From positions 78,650,383 through 78,714,382 of the forward strand of contig JAKGHH010000002.1 in the NCBI GenBank assembly GCA_022828595.1: 64,000 nt of DNA, read 5' to 3'. The translations under genes were made by a program, and so were the position numbers. Positions 23,901 to 34,545 of this stretch are shown here, one piece after another (position 1 is the first letter of the stretch; the number at the start of each line of letters is the position of its first letter). A model generated the notes under the pieces. It had not been told where the DNA came from, did no database searches, and saw only the letters and a program-made list of their open reading frames with translations. Source of the stretch: Nelumbo lutea (lineage: Eukaryota; Streptophyta; Magnoliopsida; Proteales; Nelumbonaceae).

Positions 23901-24131
23901 TCTCATTTCTTAATTTTTCAAATAGTTTCCAAAGTTCAAAGGAAAGTTAAATATTTTAGTTTTACACTTTTACTTAGAAAAGAAATCAAAATTTTCAAAA
24001 AAAAAAAAATCTAGCCCAATATGGCCCAGGCCTAAGGGCCACCTTGTGGCCTAGCCCAGCATGGCCTACAACCCAACCCGGCCCAGGCCCATAACACGGC
24101 ACGGCTTGACATGACCCACTTTACACCTCTA
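20933..24131 (+). mobile_element. hAT element, copy 2
   Basis: The right end TTTACACCTCTA is intact; the left end TAGAGGCGGCC is diverged. Subterminal GGCCCG/GGCACG clusters occur at 20950-21090 and 24020-24110. Internal order and sequence match copy 1 at most positions. The flanks do not give a clean 8-bp duplication, so the left border is less certain. Confidence 0.75.
21656..23560 (+). pseudogene. hAT transposase, copy 2
   Basis: Starts MVGSSENRFPNMFTIDDIQS after an intron-like GTAAGT...TTTTTAG segment. SSPVWKIFKVED opens the BED domain. A one-base shift near 21870 moves the finger to the next frame, where its C-x2-C and GTGHLSKHLLTH pattern is complete. Later blocks include LEWPHTNLT, KHKWNSTYAMLESCIS with the Trp codon intact, and ARNVLTPLVSTVPSESCFSA (about 23350). 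Multiple frameshifts and stops inactivate it. It is the best preserved of the three copies for the finger. Confidence 0.85.
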
Positions 24132-25085
24132 ACCCCTATCATTTTCTCCTACAATCTCTTTTGATCTTTCCTAATTCCTTCTATAAGTAACTCTCTCATA
24201 TTAAATCTCACACTTTAACACAAACTTTACCCTAGCACAACTCACCACAACACTCTCCTATATGGCTGGATCCTTTTAAATTATTTATATTTTCTAAATT
24301 TTTAAAAGATAAAAGTAACTAAAATACGTTAATAACTTAATTGTCATCAATTGAAAGAGAACTCACGAAGTCAAATCCCATTAATTGAAATGTTTATCAT
24401 CTAGAGTTGTAATGTGGGTCAAGTTAATGGCGGGCCGGCACGACCCATTATTATAGACTCTGTGCCTAGTATGACACAGTTGCTACAGTACCATGCCAGG
24501 CCTGGGCTACAGAAACGAAAATATAGCTGGTGCAATAAATATATTTGCCCTTTTGGGGGATATTTTGACTCAATTACCTCTAACAAATATAAACTGTCAC
24601 TAGAGGGGTATTTGTGTATTTGTGTATTCTCAACGATGGGGGCAAAAATAACTTATATGCCCCCCAACAGCTAGCAATATAATAGTATGTTTAGAGGGTA
24701 TTTATGTGAAATAACATATAACTCCTAAAAATGATCAAAATGCCTCTCCCAACAGTCAGAGAGTATTTTGGTTAAATTAATCTCCCCAATTCCTATAAAT
24801 ACCTTACCCTCCCCCATTTTCACCATAACAATTCCCATAGTCTCATAATCTATTACTCTCTACAATCTACATACTCTTAATTTTTTTTTTTCAATTTTTG
24901 TTTTTATTCCAATTTACAACTTTCAATAAGGAGGAAATTGCTTCAAATGTCTGAAGTCTGTAAACAAAAGACTCCAATTCGGGAGGCTTAGAAAGCTTCA
25001 TTGGTTGAAATCATGGATACCAATAGTTGGACCATGTAAGCAGTAGATTAAGTTTATTTTTTTCTAAATTTTAATTTTCATTATA

Positions 25086-26436
25086 ATGGTTGGCTCTTCC
25101 CAAACTCCCTTTACTTTTGTCGATGAAGCCCAATCTCAATATGACAGCACCGAAAATATCAATGTCAGTAACAACATTTTAAAAAACGACTCGGAAGCGG
25201 AACCGTTTTGGGCACCGGTTTCCGGGTCAACAATCCGACCATCTGGTTCGAATGGACATCCCGATCTGACAGTAAAATTAAAAAATAAAAAAATAATTAA
25301 AATAAAAAAAAAACAGTCAAAAACCACTGAACAGGTTAATGGTTTGACCACCCAGGTCAATGGTTTGTTGACTTTTTCAATGATTTTTTACCAAATATCG
25401 GGTTTTAGGTAAAATAGAAATGGTTGCCTGGACGGTTCCTAGGCCAAACGGTCCAACCGTCTAGGTCAAAAATGGTTCAAAAACGTTGGTCGGTAATACT
25501 GGTATTCCATATTTGACTTCTCCGAGTGGTGCTACTACTAGTTAAGAAGAGTAACAATGCCTAGACTATGTTTGATATTGAGGAATTCCCTAGAAAGTGA
25601 AGAAAAGCAATTAGTAAAAAATGCAAACATGATTTCAGTTGCCACATCAGTGGTGGCATGCACACTATCCATTTGTCCAAACACATGTAGGAATGGCAAG
25701 AGGGCGGGGATCATATTCCCCATCCCCAACCTTGATTTTGAAATTAACCCCCATCCCCATCCCAGATCCCTGTCGGGGATAAAATTTGTCCTTAAATTTT
25801 TTTTAACATAACAGTATTTTTTTGAAAAACAAACTTACTTACAATAAATGAAAATTTTAATTATAAATTATGTTTTAAATATATTTTGATATATATATAT
25901 GTATGTATGTATGTATATAAATACATAACTGGGGTCAAGGCAGGGCGGGGACCTCAATCCCCATCCCTGACCCCGACCTTGATTGGGGATTCCTATTAAT
26001 CCCCGCCCACGTTCCCACCCCGCCAAAACAATCCCCATAAGTCAGGTCCCCACCGGGGATGGAGAAAATTGCCATCCCAAAACACATGGGATCTCACCTG
26101 AGATAGGTAGATGATGACTCAAACCAAATGTAGATTTTTCATTGGGTATTTGGTAACTTCCAATATTCCCAAGAGAAAATTAGGCAAGAATTGTCTAAAC
26201 ATATATTTCATATGCTGAATAACCCTTTATGTTTTCTAAAGAGACTAGGTTAGAAAACTTTTTGCAACATTTTTTTTATCCACAGTTTAGGAAAGTTTCT
26301 AGGAAAACAACTAGAAATGGTGTCTTAAAAATTTTTAAGAAATACAAGATTTCTCTAATTTTAATTCTTTCTAATTTAGGTTCTAAAATTTCTCTTACAT
26401 ATGACATATGGACATCCAAATATGATATTAGTTATA
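25086..26436 (+). pseudogene. hAT transposase copy 3, 5' part
   Basis: MVGSSQTPFTFVDEAQSQYD corresponds to the start of the sister copies. From about 25190 the sequence is GGTCAA/AACGGT-rich and does not align with the sisters, perhaps another small insertion. After the MITE at 25688-26080, KIRQELSKHIFHMLN-type sequence and SNLGSKISLTYDIWTSKYDI (26370-26430) resume the transposase core. The Mutator-like element then interrupts it at 26437. Confidence 0.7.
25688..26080. mobile_element. non-autonomous hAT MITE with exact 8-bp target duplication
   Basis: TAGGAATGGCAA at the left and TTGCCATCCCAA at the right are inverted (10 of 12 positions). AACACATG flanks both sides (25680-25687 and 26081-26088). 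Subterminal zones are rich in CCCCATCCC / GGCGGGGA. A TATG-type microsatellite (about 25885-25925) lies in the centre. Confidence 0.9.
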
Positions 26437-26630
26437 GGGCAAATTTCTTAAACTACCCTATGGTTTAGCGAATTGACTAACTCTACCCTTATTATTTACA
26501 TATTGTCTTAAAAGACTCCTACTACTTCTGACAATTGTCTAAAACCTCTCTTACCGTTAACTTATCGTCAAATTCTGCTCACATGTGACTACGTAACTGA
26601 TAATTTTTTGAAATTCCTAAAATACCCTTC

Positions 26631-26897
26631 TTATGAATTGTTCATCGTCCTCAACCTTGAGACGAACAACAAAGTGGCTGACAAGAACCCCTTCTCCTTC
26701 CAATTCCTCTCAATCCTCTCAATGTCTCCATCCCCACCCAAGCGTAGGGCAGTGTGTACCCCACCATAGACGATTTTAGGCAGTAGCAACAATGAAGAGG
26801 TGGGAACTGAAGAGATTTCTCCTGCCATCAAACGGATGGCAACATGGAGTAACCCATTCTCTCTTGACTTGACCGCCTCGATAATGTGTTGAGGCAA
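26631..26897 (-). other. unidentified ORF inside the Mutator-like element
   Basis: An 88-codon open frame on the minus strand (MPQHIIEAVKSRENGLLHVA at its start, KIVYGGVHTALRLGGDGD in the middle). Composition is more gene-like (higher GC, balanced residues) than the surrounding AT-rich transposon. I do not recognise the family. It may be part of a captured host gene or chance. Confidence 0.25.
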
Positions 26898-27281
26898 CTC
26901 CTCCCTTGATTTCTACCCCAAGAGACTAGAGAAGCATTTGCCGTCCCATTGGACATGTCATGATGGAGACCGAAGCCCCACAAGAAGGGATTGAAGCAAC
27001 TAGTCAAATTATGTGTAAAAAGAAAGCCCAAACCAAGGATGGATCACATGTTTCTATATAATTTCGTTGTATCACTTTTTAAAGGGTAATATAAATGGGT
27101 CTGATGTGCTTTATCACCGTTCAACTACAATCAGAGGGTTATTAGTTCATGAAAAAAAAAGAGTGTGACATAAGCACAACATTCGACTGCAACAGTGCTT
27201 TTTATCACCGTTCGACTATTTTTCATCTTGTGCCACAATTTAAAGAGTAGTTTTTGCCTGATCAACGCCTCTATTAATATA

Positions 27282-27649
27282 TAATGTAGGGATACTTCTG
27301 GTCTCAGATCGTGCCACGTGGTGCCGGCCATATCAAATCTTTACCACACATCACCAACTGCTTTCAACCACTCCTAAGGCAAGAGTATCTATAAAAGGGG
27401 CATTCACCTCATAGGTAAAGATCCTAAGAACCATTCTTGGCTATTAAGGACTAAGCTATGAGATCTCATCTCTTGCCTAATTCGACCATTCTTTAAGCAT
27501 CCGACTAACTTGACTGTCAGAGTCTTGCCCCTGGGATAACAACTAAGGCCTTTGGCGTGTGTTGTTCTCCTATTTACATATCGGACCTGGCGGCCTCGGG
27601 AACTAGCGAAATCACCTTGCTGCCCTTGGCCTCATATTTGGCAGTAACA
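27282..27649 (+). repeat. 5' LTR of nested Gypsy element A
   Basis: Aligns over its whole length with 33120-33490. Its first bases are TAATGTAGGGATAC against TGATGTAGGGATAC in the 3' LTR, so the terminal TG has become TA. It ends GGCAGTAACA. Shared blocks include CATCACCAACTGCT, AACCATTCTTG and TTCTCATCTCTTGC-like stretches. The many differences between the two LTRs indicate an old insertion. Confidence 0.9.
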
Positions 27650-27650
27650 A

Positions 27651-27668
27651 TTGGTGACGTCTGTGGGA
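27651..27668 (+). other. primer binding region of Gypsy element A
   Basis: TTGGTGACGTCTGTGGGA directly follows the LTR. It differs from the site of Gypsy B (TTGGCGTCGTCTGTGGGA) by few bases. The same TTGGCG-GTCTGTGGGAA block heads the internal region of many plant Gypsy elements; I do not assign the tRNA. Confidence 0.65.
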
Positions 27669-27771
27669 ACGTTTTCAAGACTTCCCTCTAAAAACAACAT
27701 AACTTAATCCATCAAGTTTCTAATATGCCGATAAGCAAAACAACACTTCTAACGCTCAGAACCTAGTCACG

Positions 27772-29250
27772 ATGGACCAATTCAAGCTGGTCCTAGACAA
27801 GATGGACAACCTAACCCAGCAGTTGGATGAGGTAGGGCGTCCGATAAGAGGCCGCCTATAGGGTGGCTGCCCTATTGGAATCCATGGACAATATAGTGGA
27901 TGATCCACCCATGCACCACCAAGCCAATGCCTGATCGCCAAGGGAAGGCTGACCCCACAGAGTCCAACAACAACAGCCAATGGGCTAGCAAACCTCCGTC
28001 AAAGACCTTTTGGCTCCCCATCTAGAGAGGTGAACCCGTGGGATCCCAAACCAAACATAGGGACCACGATCTCTGCCATTGCCACACGAAGAGCAACAGA
28101 GACAACGGCAGTCGCTTCGACCACTACAATCCTCCTCCAAGGGCTAGAGGTTGATGCTATGCCCCTCCCCCACCAGTGTTTGACATTCACGATCTCCTCA
28201 ACGAATGCCAAGCTTGTCAGTCTCAAGATATACCGGCATCCGAGTACTCCGGAAATAGGGCCCACCCGTCCCACGTGAAAAAGAACCTAGACGAGGTCAA
28301 GGCCCTGGTTAACTGCTATCTCGGTGATCTTCAGGCTTAGATAGGTGCCATCCAAGATTAGATCCGACAAGTGAAGGAGGGCCGAGGTGATGCCTCCACT
28401 AGTCAGAACCTCTCATCTACTCGAATGGAGGCCTTCACCAACTCAATCACCTTGAAGTCGCTCCGGATGGGAGCACAGATCCGGACGACTCCCTGATGTG
28501 CTGAGCTTTCCAAGCCACTTTCAAGGGAGTAGCACGCAGATGGTTCTCCACACTCCCCCCGATCCGTCAACTCTTGGGACTAGTTTGCAGATCTCTTTAT
28601 CTCCCACATCGTCAACAACCGATGGTGCCAAAAGACTGTCGTTTCCCAAATGTCCATCAAGTAGAAGTGCGGGAAAGCCTTAGGGAGTACATGGACTAAT
28701 TCAACCAATAAGAGCTTGAAGTAAGGGATCTCGACCCCTCGGTCTCTATGCACGCAGCTATCAGTGGCCTTTGGCCCGGACCCCTCAGCTGGTCCATCTC
28801 CAAGACTCTGCCCAGGAACAAAGCCAAGTTCTTGAAGAAAGTCAAAAAGTACATCGCCACCAAGAAGACCGAAGCCAACAAGCGCCTTTAGCAACCAAGA
28901 GCTGAAGCCAGTTGAGGAGCCACTAACAAGAAGAGGAAGGAAAGGGATGGCCACGACAACATCCACACCAGCAAAGATAGTGAGAGAAAGCCATCAACCC
29001 CTTCCTACAACAAATACACGCCATTGAAGACTATCCGAATGCATATACTAATGCAAGTAAGGAAGGAGGAATACATGAAGTGATCGGCCAAGTTGAAGGT
29101 GAACCCTAAAAGAGGTAACCCCAAAAGTACTACAAGTAACATCGCGGCACCGTCCATGATACTGAGGACTGCTACGAACTCAAGAACGAGATCAAGTTCC
29201 TCATCCGCCATGGGCACATGAAGGAGTATGTTGGGGGCAATGTCGGTGCC
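27772..29250 (+). pseudogene. Gypsy A gag, broken by stops and a solo LTR
   Basis: From MDQFKLVLDKMDNLTQQLDE, the frame is interrupted many times and shifts frame at least twice. Recognisable gag blocks are WFSTLPP with SVNSWDQFADLF (about 28540-28600), LEVRDLDPSVSMHAAISGL (about 28715-28770) and the C-terminal basic segment with HDTEDCYELKNEIKFLIRHG (29160-29215), which corresponds to the Cys/His end of Tat-like Gypsy gag. At 29256 a solo LTR splits it; coding resumes at 31212. Confidence 0.7.
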
Positions 29251-29255
29251 TCATC

Positions 29256-31211
29256 TGTTAGACAGTTTTGTATGCCCGTAGCTTCAATCAAAATGATGTA
29301 CTTTATGAGTTTATTGTAAATGAATAAAAGTGCATATTTGATTCATGTTCCCTTGGTATGTTTCTGTATAATACCCTTAAACTAGACACTTAATGAGACT
29401 CATGTTAGTTTAGAATGTTCACAGCCAGTGGGTCGGTCTGGGGAGACCTACCCTGACAAGGCTGACATTGTGGCGCCACCAAGTCGGTTGGGGTGGCTTG
29501 TCTCAGCTACTGGGGTGAGACCCTAGGCACATACATTGTAGGATTAATTGAATCTTTAAACTGGACCAGATTTTCAGTATTGCCCTAGACCTTGGAGATT
29601 GATGGGCAAAACTGAAAAATTACACCCGACCCCTAGACTCGATTATGATACTGCACTAGGTGTCGGATTGGGTTGTCTTTGATGTACCAATCAGTGAGAT
29701 CCTTAACGGGGGTCAAAACCTGGGTATGTAGGGACAGTCTGAGAATTCATCTGAGTGGGTGATCATAGTGACAGGATCAACCCCATTGTCGGACAAAGGT
29801 AATGATCGGGGTTGCACTCTCATTGATGGAAACCAAGACTGCCGACAACCAATTTCAATTATTGAGATTTGTTTTACAAAATATATTTTATATGACATAT
29901 AAAAGTATATAAATTATGGTTTCGAAATGATTTGCAAAAGGTTTTAATTCCCGGGATCCATATAAGCAGAGAGTGCAACACTGTTCCTTGCAGCCAAGGG
30001 AGAGGTCCTCTCTTGTCTGGTAGTGTATGATCATTATGGGCTGAGAGGTTTAGTGTAAAACCATTGAGAATAATACCTGATGGGCTAATCTTGCATCTAC
30101 CCACAGTCCCTGGGTGTTACAATGTGGCTTGGCCTAGGAACCACTTAGGGTAAGTATTGGGCCCATAGAGCCCATTTGATGGGTTTCTGGGGGTGCACTG
30201 TCAATAGCAGTGTATTCGGCCAGGCCTTGTAACAAAGGCTGTGCTGAACCCATGTGGCTGATGTGTAGATCAATGTTTGGGTCCCACACCATACAAGGAT
30301 GCCCAACTGGGCAGCAGTTTGGATGGCTAAATGAATACATAACCTTAAATGGGCCTTAAGCCCATTTCGAACTGGGCTAATTTGATTAGTCACTTAAGGG
30401 GCGAATTCTAAGATGGATCAGCTGATAGGATTGGGCCCACACCCTATCCACTTAGAGAGTCCAATATCAAAATAAGATTTAGATTTGGAAACTTCCTAAT
30501 TAGATTAGGAGATGGTTGATCTAATCTGCAGATAAGATAAGGATAATCCCTTATCACTTAAAGGGACTTCTAATCCAAATATGATTTGGGTTAGCAACTC
30601 CTAATGGGATTAAGAGCTGATCCCTTTTAAGTATATAAAAGGAAGAAGGGGTGGCAGCCTTTAGATAAGCAATGCAAGCAATACACATTCTTGTCTTCAT
30701 AGCTGAAATCACAAGAAGAGAGAATCTGCACCCTGCAAATACTCTCTTGCCGCCTCCTTCCTACAGCCGCCGCCTACAACAGTTCAATCTCCAGTTCTTG
30801 GGAGATATCAAGATTGGATCTTGATACCAATCTTTTGGAGAAAAGATTGGTGGGAATTGTATTCATAAGCCGTCCAAGTGATTCTTGAGAAGGATCAAGT
30901 TCTTTTGGAAGAACACTACTGATTCTGCTCCACCCTGCACTGCACCATCTTCAGTGGGAGCATATTTTGGATCCTTCCTTGGGCGTGAACACCTCCATTG
31001 GGAGATACTACTTCTCTGTATCATGTATCATCTCTCCCTACTCCTTTTGGTTCAGATCTGGTTCAGTTTATGGTTCAAGAATGATCCTTGAAAATATGAT
31101 TTTCTAAATAGGGAATCCGGTTCCCAATTGAAGGGAGAGAAAAATTTTTGAAATTCGCCCCCTTATTCCGCAATCTTTGGGCATTCATGTGATGGATTTC
31201 CTATCCCTTCA
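29256..31211. repeat. large solo LTR with 5-bp target duplication
   Basis: A 1956-bp block with TG at the left (TGTTAGACAG) and CA at the right (CTATCCCTTCA), flanked on both sides by TCATC (29251-29255 and 31212-31216). Gypsy gag coding reads up to the left border and resumes right after the right one. It contains a TATATAAAAGG promoter-like site (about 30633), splice-like and CT-rich sequence, and no coding domain. It is the remnant of an LTR element lost by LTR-LTR recombination. Confidence 0.75.
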
Positions 31212-31830
31212 TCATCCTCGTAGCAACAGCAACAGGCCAAGCCCTAGGACCATCACCCTCTTGCTAGAGTTATTGAAGTCACCGCTGAGGGCTCGGCCTC
31301 AGGTGAAGCATCAACCTCGGCCCGAAAGGTATATGCCAGGTAGTACAATGTCTAGAGCCTAGTGCCTAAAAGGCCGAGGACAAAAGACTCCATCTCCTTC
31401 TTCAACGATGACCTGCAAGGGGTCTCGTTGCCCCATGATGACGCATTGGTGGTGTCTATGACTATCACTAACTAAATGGTGAAGAGAATCCTCGTGGACA
31501 GCAACTCCTCAACCGACATCTTGTTCTACGACACATTCAAAAAGATGCAGTTGATGCTAGGTCGACTGCAACTTATGGACATGCCACTAGTATGGTTCTC
31601 GAGAGCAGTCATCAAGCCCGAAGGAAAGATAACCCTACCAGTCATAGTAGGGACTAAGCCTCAGCAAGTCTTCTGGATGACCAAGTTCTTGGTCATGCGA
31701 TTATAGGGAGGTCGACCCTTCATGCACTAAAGGTGGCCATCTCGTCCTATCACCTCTCCATGAAGTTCCCCACTAAGCATGACGTGGGAGTAGTTAGGGG
31801 GAACCAACAAGCTGCCAAATAGTGCTACAT
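31212..31830 (+). pseudogene. Gypsy A gag end and aspartic protease
   Basis: After the solo LTR, the gag tail (GSASGEASTSAR-like, then ISFFNDDLQGVSLPHDD) leads into the protease: VKRILVDSNSSTDILFYDTF at about 31477-31535. The catalytic D-S/T-G has become D-S-N, so the flap-side Gly is lost. PLVWFSRAVIKPEGKITLPV follows. Stops at about 31706 and 31735 break it. No RT, RNase H or integrase follows before the 3' LTR. Confidence 0.75.
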
Positions 31831-32013
31831 TGTAGCATTCGCCTGTTAGCCCAGGGTCAAGAACAACCCAAATCGGGTCCCCCTCTGCACCATTTCATGC
31901 ACGGCCTCAACCGAACAACAACAATGCCCGTCCCGTGTATGGACCTGCACAGGATGACGTTGGCACCCATACAGGGCACAGCCGACGAACGCATACATCC
32001 CACACCTGTGCAG

Positions 32014-32985
32014 TAGGGGTGAGCAAAAAAATTGAAATATCAAACCTACCGAAACTGAAACCAAAAAACCGATTAATCGAACCAGTCGGTTCGGTTACGG
32101 TTTGATATTCTTAAAAAACTGATAGTTTCGGTTAACCATATAAAAAAACCGACGGTTAGCCAAATCAACATATATATATATATATATATATTTGAAATTC
32201 GAACTAAGGAGTTTGGCATTCCTTTCTCTTTGAAATTTGGAACTTTCAATTGAATGTTCGGCAAAGCTAGACTACCAATCTAATAGTCTCCATAGCCCAT
32301 TAGTTTTCTCTTTTATCTTTTCCCCAAACTACTAGTCTAGCAGAGTGGTGGTCTCTCTCATTTTTCTACTTTTCTCTTTTTGTCTCTCTCACTCTCTCAG
32401 CCCTCTAACTCTTCTTCAGTTCTTCTTCTACTCTTCATATTCCCCAATCCCAACTCCAGATGGATGCACGGCCCGCACCAACTACTAGCATGGTTGCAGC
32501 CGCAACACCAAGCGGCAATGCCGGTCGTCGCCTCGCCGACAAACAAGCACCAACGGTCCAACGCCAACCACCAGTGCGGTTGCATGGCAGCACCAAGCCC
32601 GTCAAACAGGCTTCCATCCCTCTTACCTCTCCTCTCTGTGTCTCCACCATGCACCACCTCTTAAGTCTTAAGCTCTCACTTTAGGCGACAGTCAACACTT
32701 GATAGCAACCACCGACACTAACTAGTCTAGCACCGACAGCAACCACCTTCTTCATGAAGAATCCACCATCTTCATGAAAAATGAAAAAATAAATGAAAAA
32801 TCCATCATCTTCACAAAAAATTTGGCACCGACAATTTTAGTTTTTTTTAATTTTAAGTGCATAAAAAAAACCAAAAAATCGAACCACCAATTAACCGATT
32901 GCATTGGCTTGGTTTCGGTTTGGATATTTAAAAAAACCAATAAGGTCAATTTGGTCTGAAAAAATACCCCACGGTTCGGTCCCTA
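32014..32985. mobile_element. non-autonomous hAT-like element in Gypsy A
   Basis: Starts TAGGGGTGAGCAAAAAAATT, with AACCGA/CGGTT-rich ends on both sides (32040-32160 and 32880-32985) and the end CGGTTCGGTCCCTA. Flanks CTGTGCAG (32006-32013) and CCGTGGAG (32986-32993) match at 6 of 8 positions. A (TA)n tract lies at about 32169-32191. The inner ORFs (32380-32690) look like relics of a parental element's 5' region, not genes. Confidence 0.65.
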
Positions 32986-33119
32986 CCGTGGAGGCCACGA
33001 TCACGCGTTCCTGGCCCATAATGATCCTCCATTGAGATGAAGAACAAAGAAGCAATCTCTATAGCTGCCAAGAAGAGTCCTCTGAAGTCGAGGCTGACAA
33101 CTTCAGAGTGGGGGGCAAC

Positions 33120-33490
33120 TGATGTAGGGATACTTCATGGGACTCACATCACGCCACATGGCGTTGACTAAATCAAGTCCTAGCCGCACATCACCAACTG
33201 CTATCAACCTCTGCTAAGGCAAGGTTAGCAATAATATGGGCCACTCACCTCAAGGTAAAGATCCAAAGAACCATTCTTGACTATTAAGAACTAAGCTCAG
33301 AGTTCTCATCTCTTGCTTGGTCTGACCCCTCTTTAAGCACTCGGCTAACTTGACCATCAGAGTCTCCGCCCCTAGGATAACACACAGGGCCTTTGACATG
33401 TGCTCTTCTCTTGTTTACAGATCGGATTGATCGGCCTCAAAAACTAGCCAAATCACCTTGTTGCCCTCGGCCTCATATTTGGCAGCAACA
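33120..33490 (+). repeat. 3' LTR of nested Gypsy element A
   Basis: Begins TGATGTAGGGATACTTC right after a purine tract (GAGTGGGGGGCAAC, polypurine-like) and ends GGCAGCAACA. It aligns with 27282-27649. The flanks of the pair are ATATA (27277-27281) and ATGCA (33491-33495), a 5-bp duplication if two transitions are allowed. Confidence 0.88.
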
Positions 33491-33796
33491 ATGCAGATAC
33501 TCGTCTCCCTCTTGCTGCTACTATCTCTCATTGCATGTACAACACAACCATCACAATTCAACCCAATTCACCAAACAAAACCAGGAAATGAGAAACAAAC
33601 ACAAGATGAGAAGTCTCACTCTGGCATGGGCGTTGTCGACCCCAGAAGCATCAAGAATGTCATGGAGGACGTATTGGTGGTCGTTGGAGAGGTTCTAGCA
33701 TCAAAAGAAGAGGTGAAGAGAAGAAGAGGAAGGATTCAATCACTCCATGTGTTGCAAGGTCCAGTGCAATACAAGATAAGTTTGGTTTTGCTATAG
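33491..33796 (+). CDS. putative captured ORF with signal-peptide-like start
   Basis: A 101-codon frame begins MQILVSLLLLLSLIACTT: a short start, a hydrophobic run of about 13 residues and a small-residue boundary, as in secreted proteins. It is followed by a hydrophilic region (PNP/Q-rich, then GVVDPRSIKNVMEDVLVVVG and KEEVKRRRGR). Its start codon is exactly at the Gypsy 3' target site, so before that insertion the ORF lay inside the 1.5-kb Mutator-like element. That arrangement suggests a host gene fragment captured by the element. I do not recognise the family. The C-terminus may run out of the captured exon. Confidence 0.35.
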   Translation: MQILVSLLLLLSLIACTTQPSQFNPIHQTKPGNEKQTQDEKSHSGMGVVDPRSIKNVMEDVLVVVGEVLASKEEVKRRRGRIQSLHVLQGPVQYKISLVLL

Positions 33797-34055
33797 AGAT
33801 GATGAATCGGAATCTAGAGACATATAATCTCACAACGAGATTTCTCTTTGTCTCTCCTGCCCCTATGAACTCACCACAATTATAATTGCATCTTTCCTTA
33901 GATCAAAACTCCCCACTCATTGCCGCCACCCTGGGTTTTATTTTGAAAATTTGAGAAATAATAGAGGGCAAATTTGACATTTCATTTCTTTCCATTAACA
34001 CTTACCATGGTGTCAATTGTCAAAAACAGTAGGGGTACATTAAGACAATATATAA

Positions 34056-34545
34056 ACAGTAAGGGTAGAATAGGTCAATTAGCTAAACCATAAGTGCAGT
34101 TTAAGAAATTTGCCCTTAGTTATATTTGTGTCACTATGCACTTTATTGATCAAGATTGAAATTTGCAAAAACAAGAATTTCAAGTTTTAATAGACTAGAA
34201 TAGCCACATAATGGCACTGCAATTTCTAGAAGTATTTTAACTACTTTATATTAATATAAATATGAAAATAAAAGAGTTTTATTACTTTTGATAATGTAAA
34301 TAGTAAGGGTAGAATAGGTCAATTAGCTAAACCATAAGGGCAGTTTAAGAAATTTGCCCTTAGTTATATTTGTGTCACTATACATTTTATTGATCAAGAT
34401 TGAAATTTGCAAAAACAAGAATTTCAAGTTTTAATAGACTAGAATAGCCACATAATGGCACTACAATTTCCGGAAGTATTTTAACTACTTTATATTAATA
34501 TAAAATTGAAAATAAAATAGTTTTATTACTTTTAATAATGCTAAT
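34056..34545. repeat. 244-bp tandem duplication spanning the MULE/hAT junction
   Basis: AAGGGTAGAATAGGTC starts at 34061 and again at 34305. Both copies contain the end of the Mutator-like element (AAATTTGCCC), the target duplication TTAGTTATA and the following hAT sequence (CACTTTATTGATCAAGATTG-like). The two units differ by few bases. Confidence 0.93.

Larger units (their letters stand above)
26437..34115. mobile_element. Mutator-like element with nested Gypsy insertion
   Basis: Long inverted ends: GGGCAAATTTCTTAAACTAC at the left, and CAGTTTAAGAAATTTGCCC preceded by GCTAAACCATAAG at the right. Similarity extends for roughly 100 bp (to ACAATTG). The 9-bp TTAGTTATA flanks both ends (26428-26436 and 34116-34124), inside hAT copy 3. 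Minus the Gypsy element it is about 1.5 kb with no transposase, but with two gene-like ORFs, so it is a Pack-MULE candidate. Confidence 0.88.

Noticed and set aside
30134..30393. Overlapping ORFs of 68-82 codons in the solo LTR
   Set aside because: Inside an LTR bounded by a target duplication; frames overlap each other and have no domain.
32380..32690. Three overlapping frames of 70-95 codons
   Set aside because: They lie inside a bordered hAT-like element and look like a relic of its parent's 5' region; no domain recognised.
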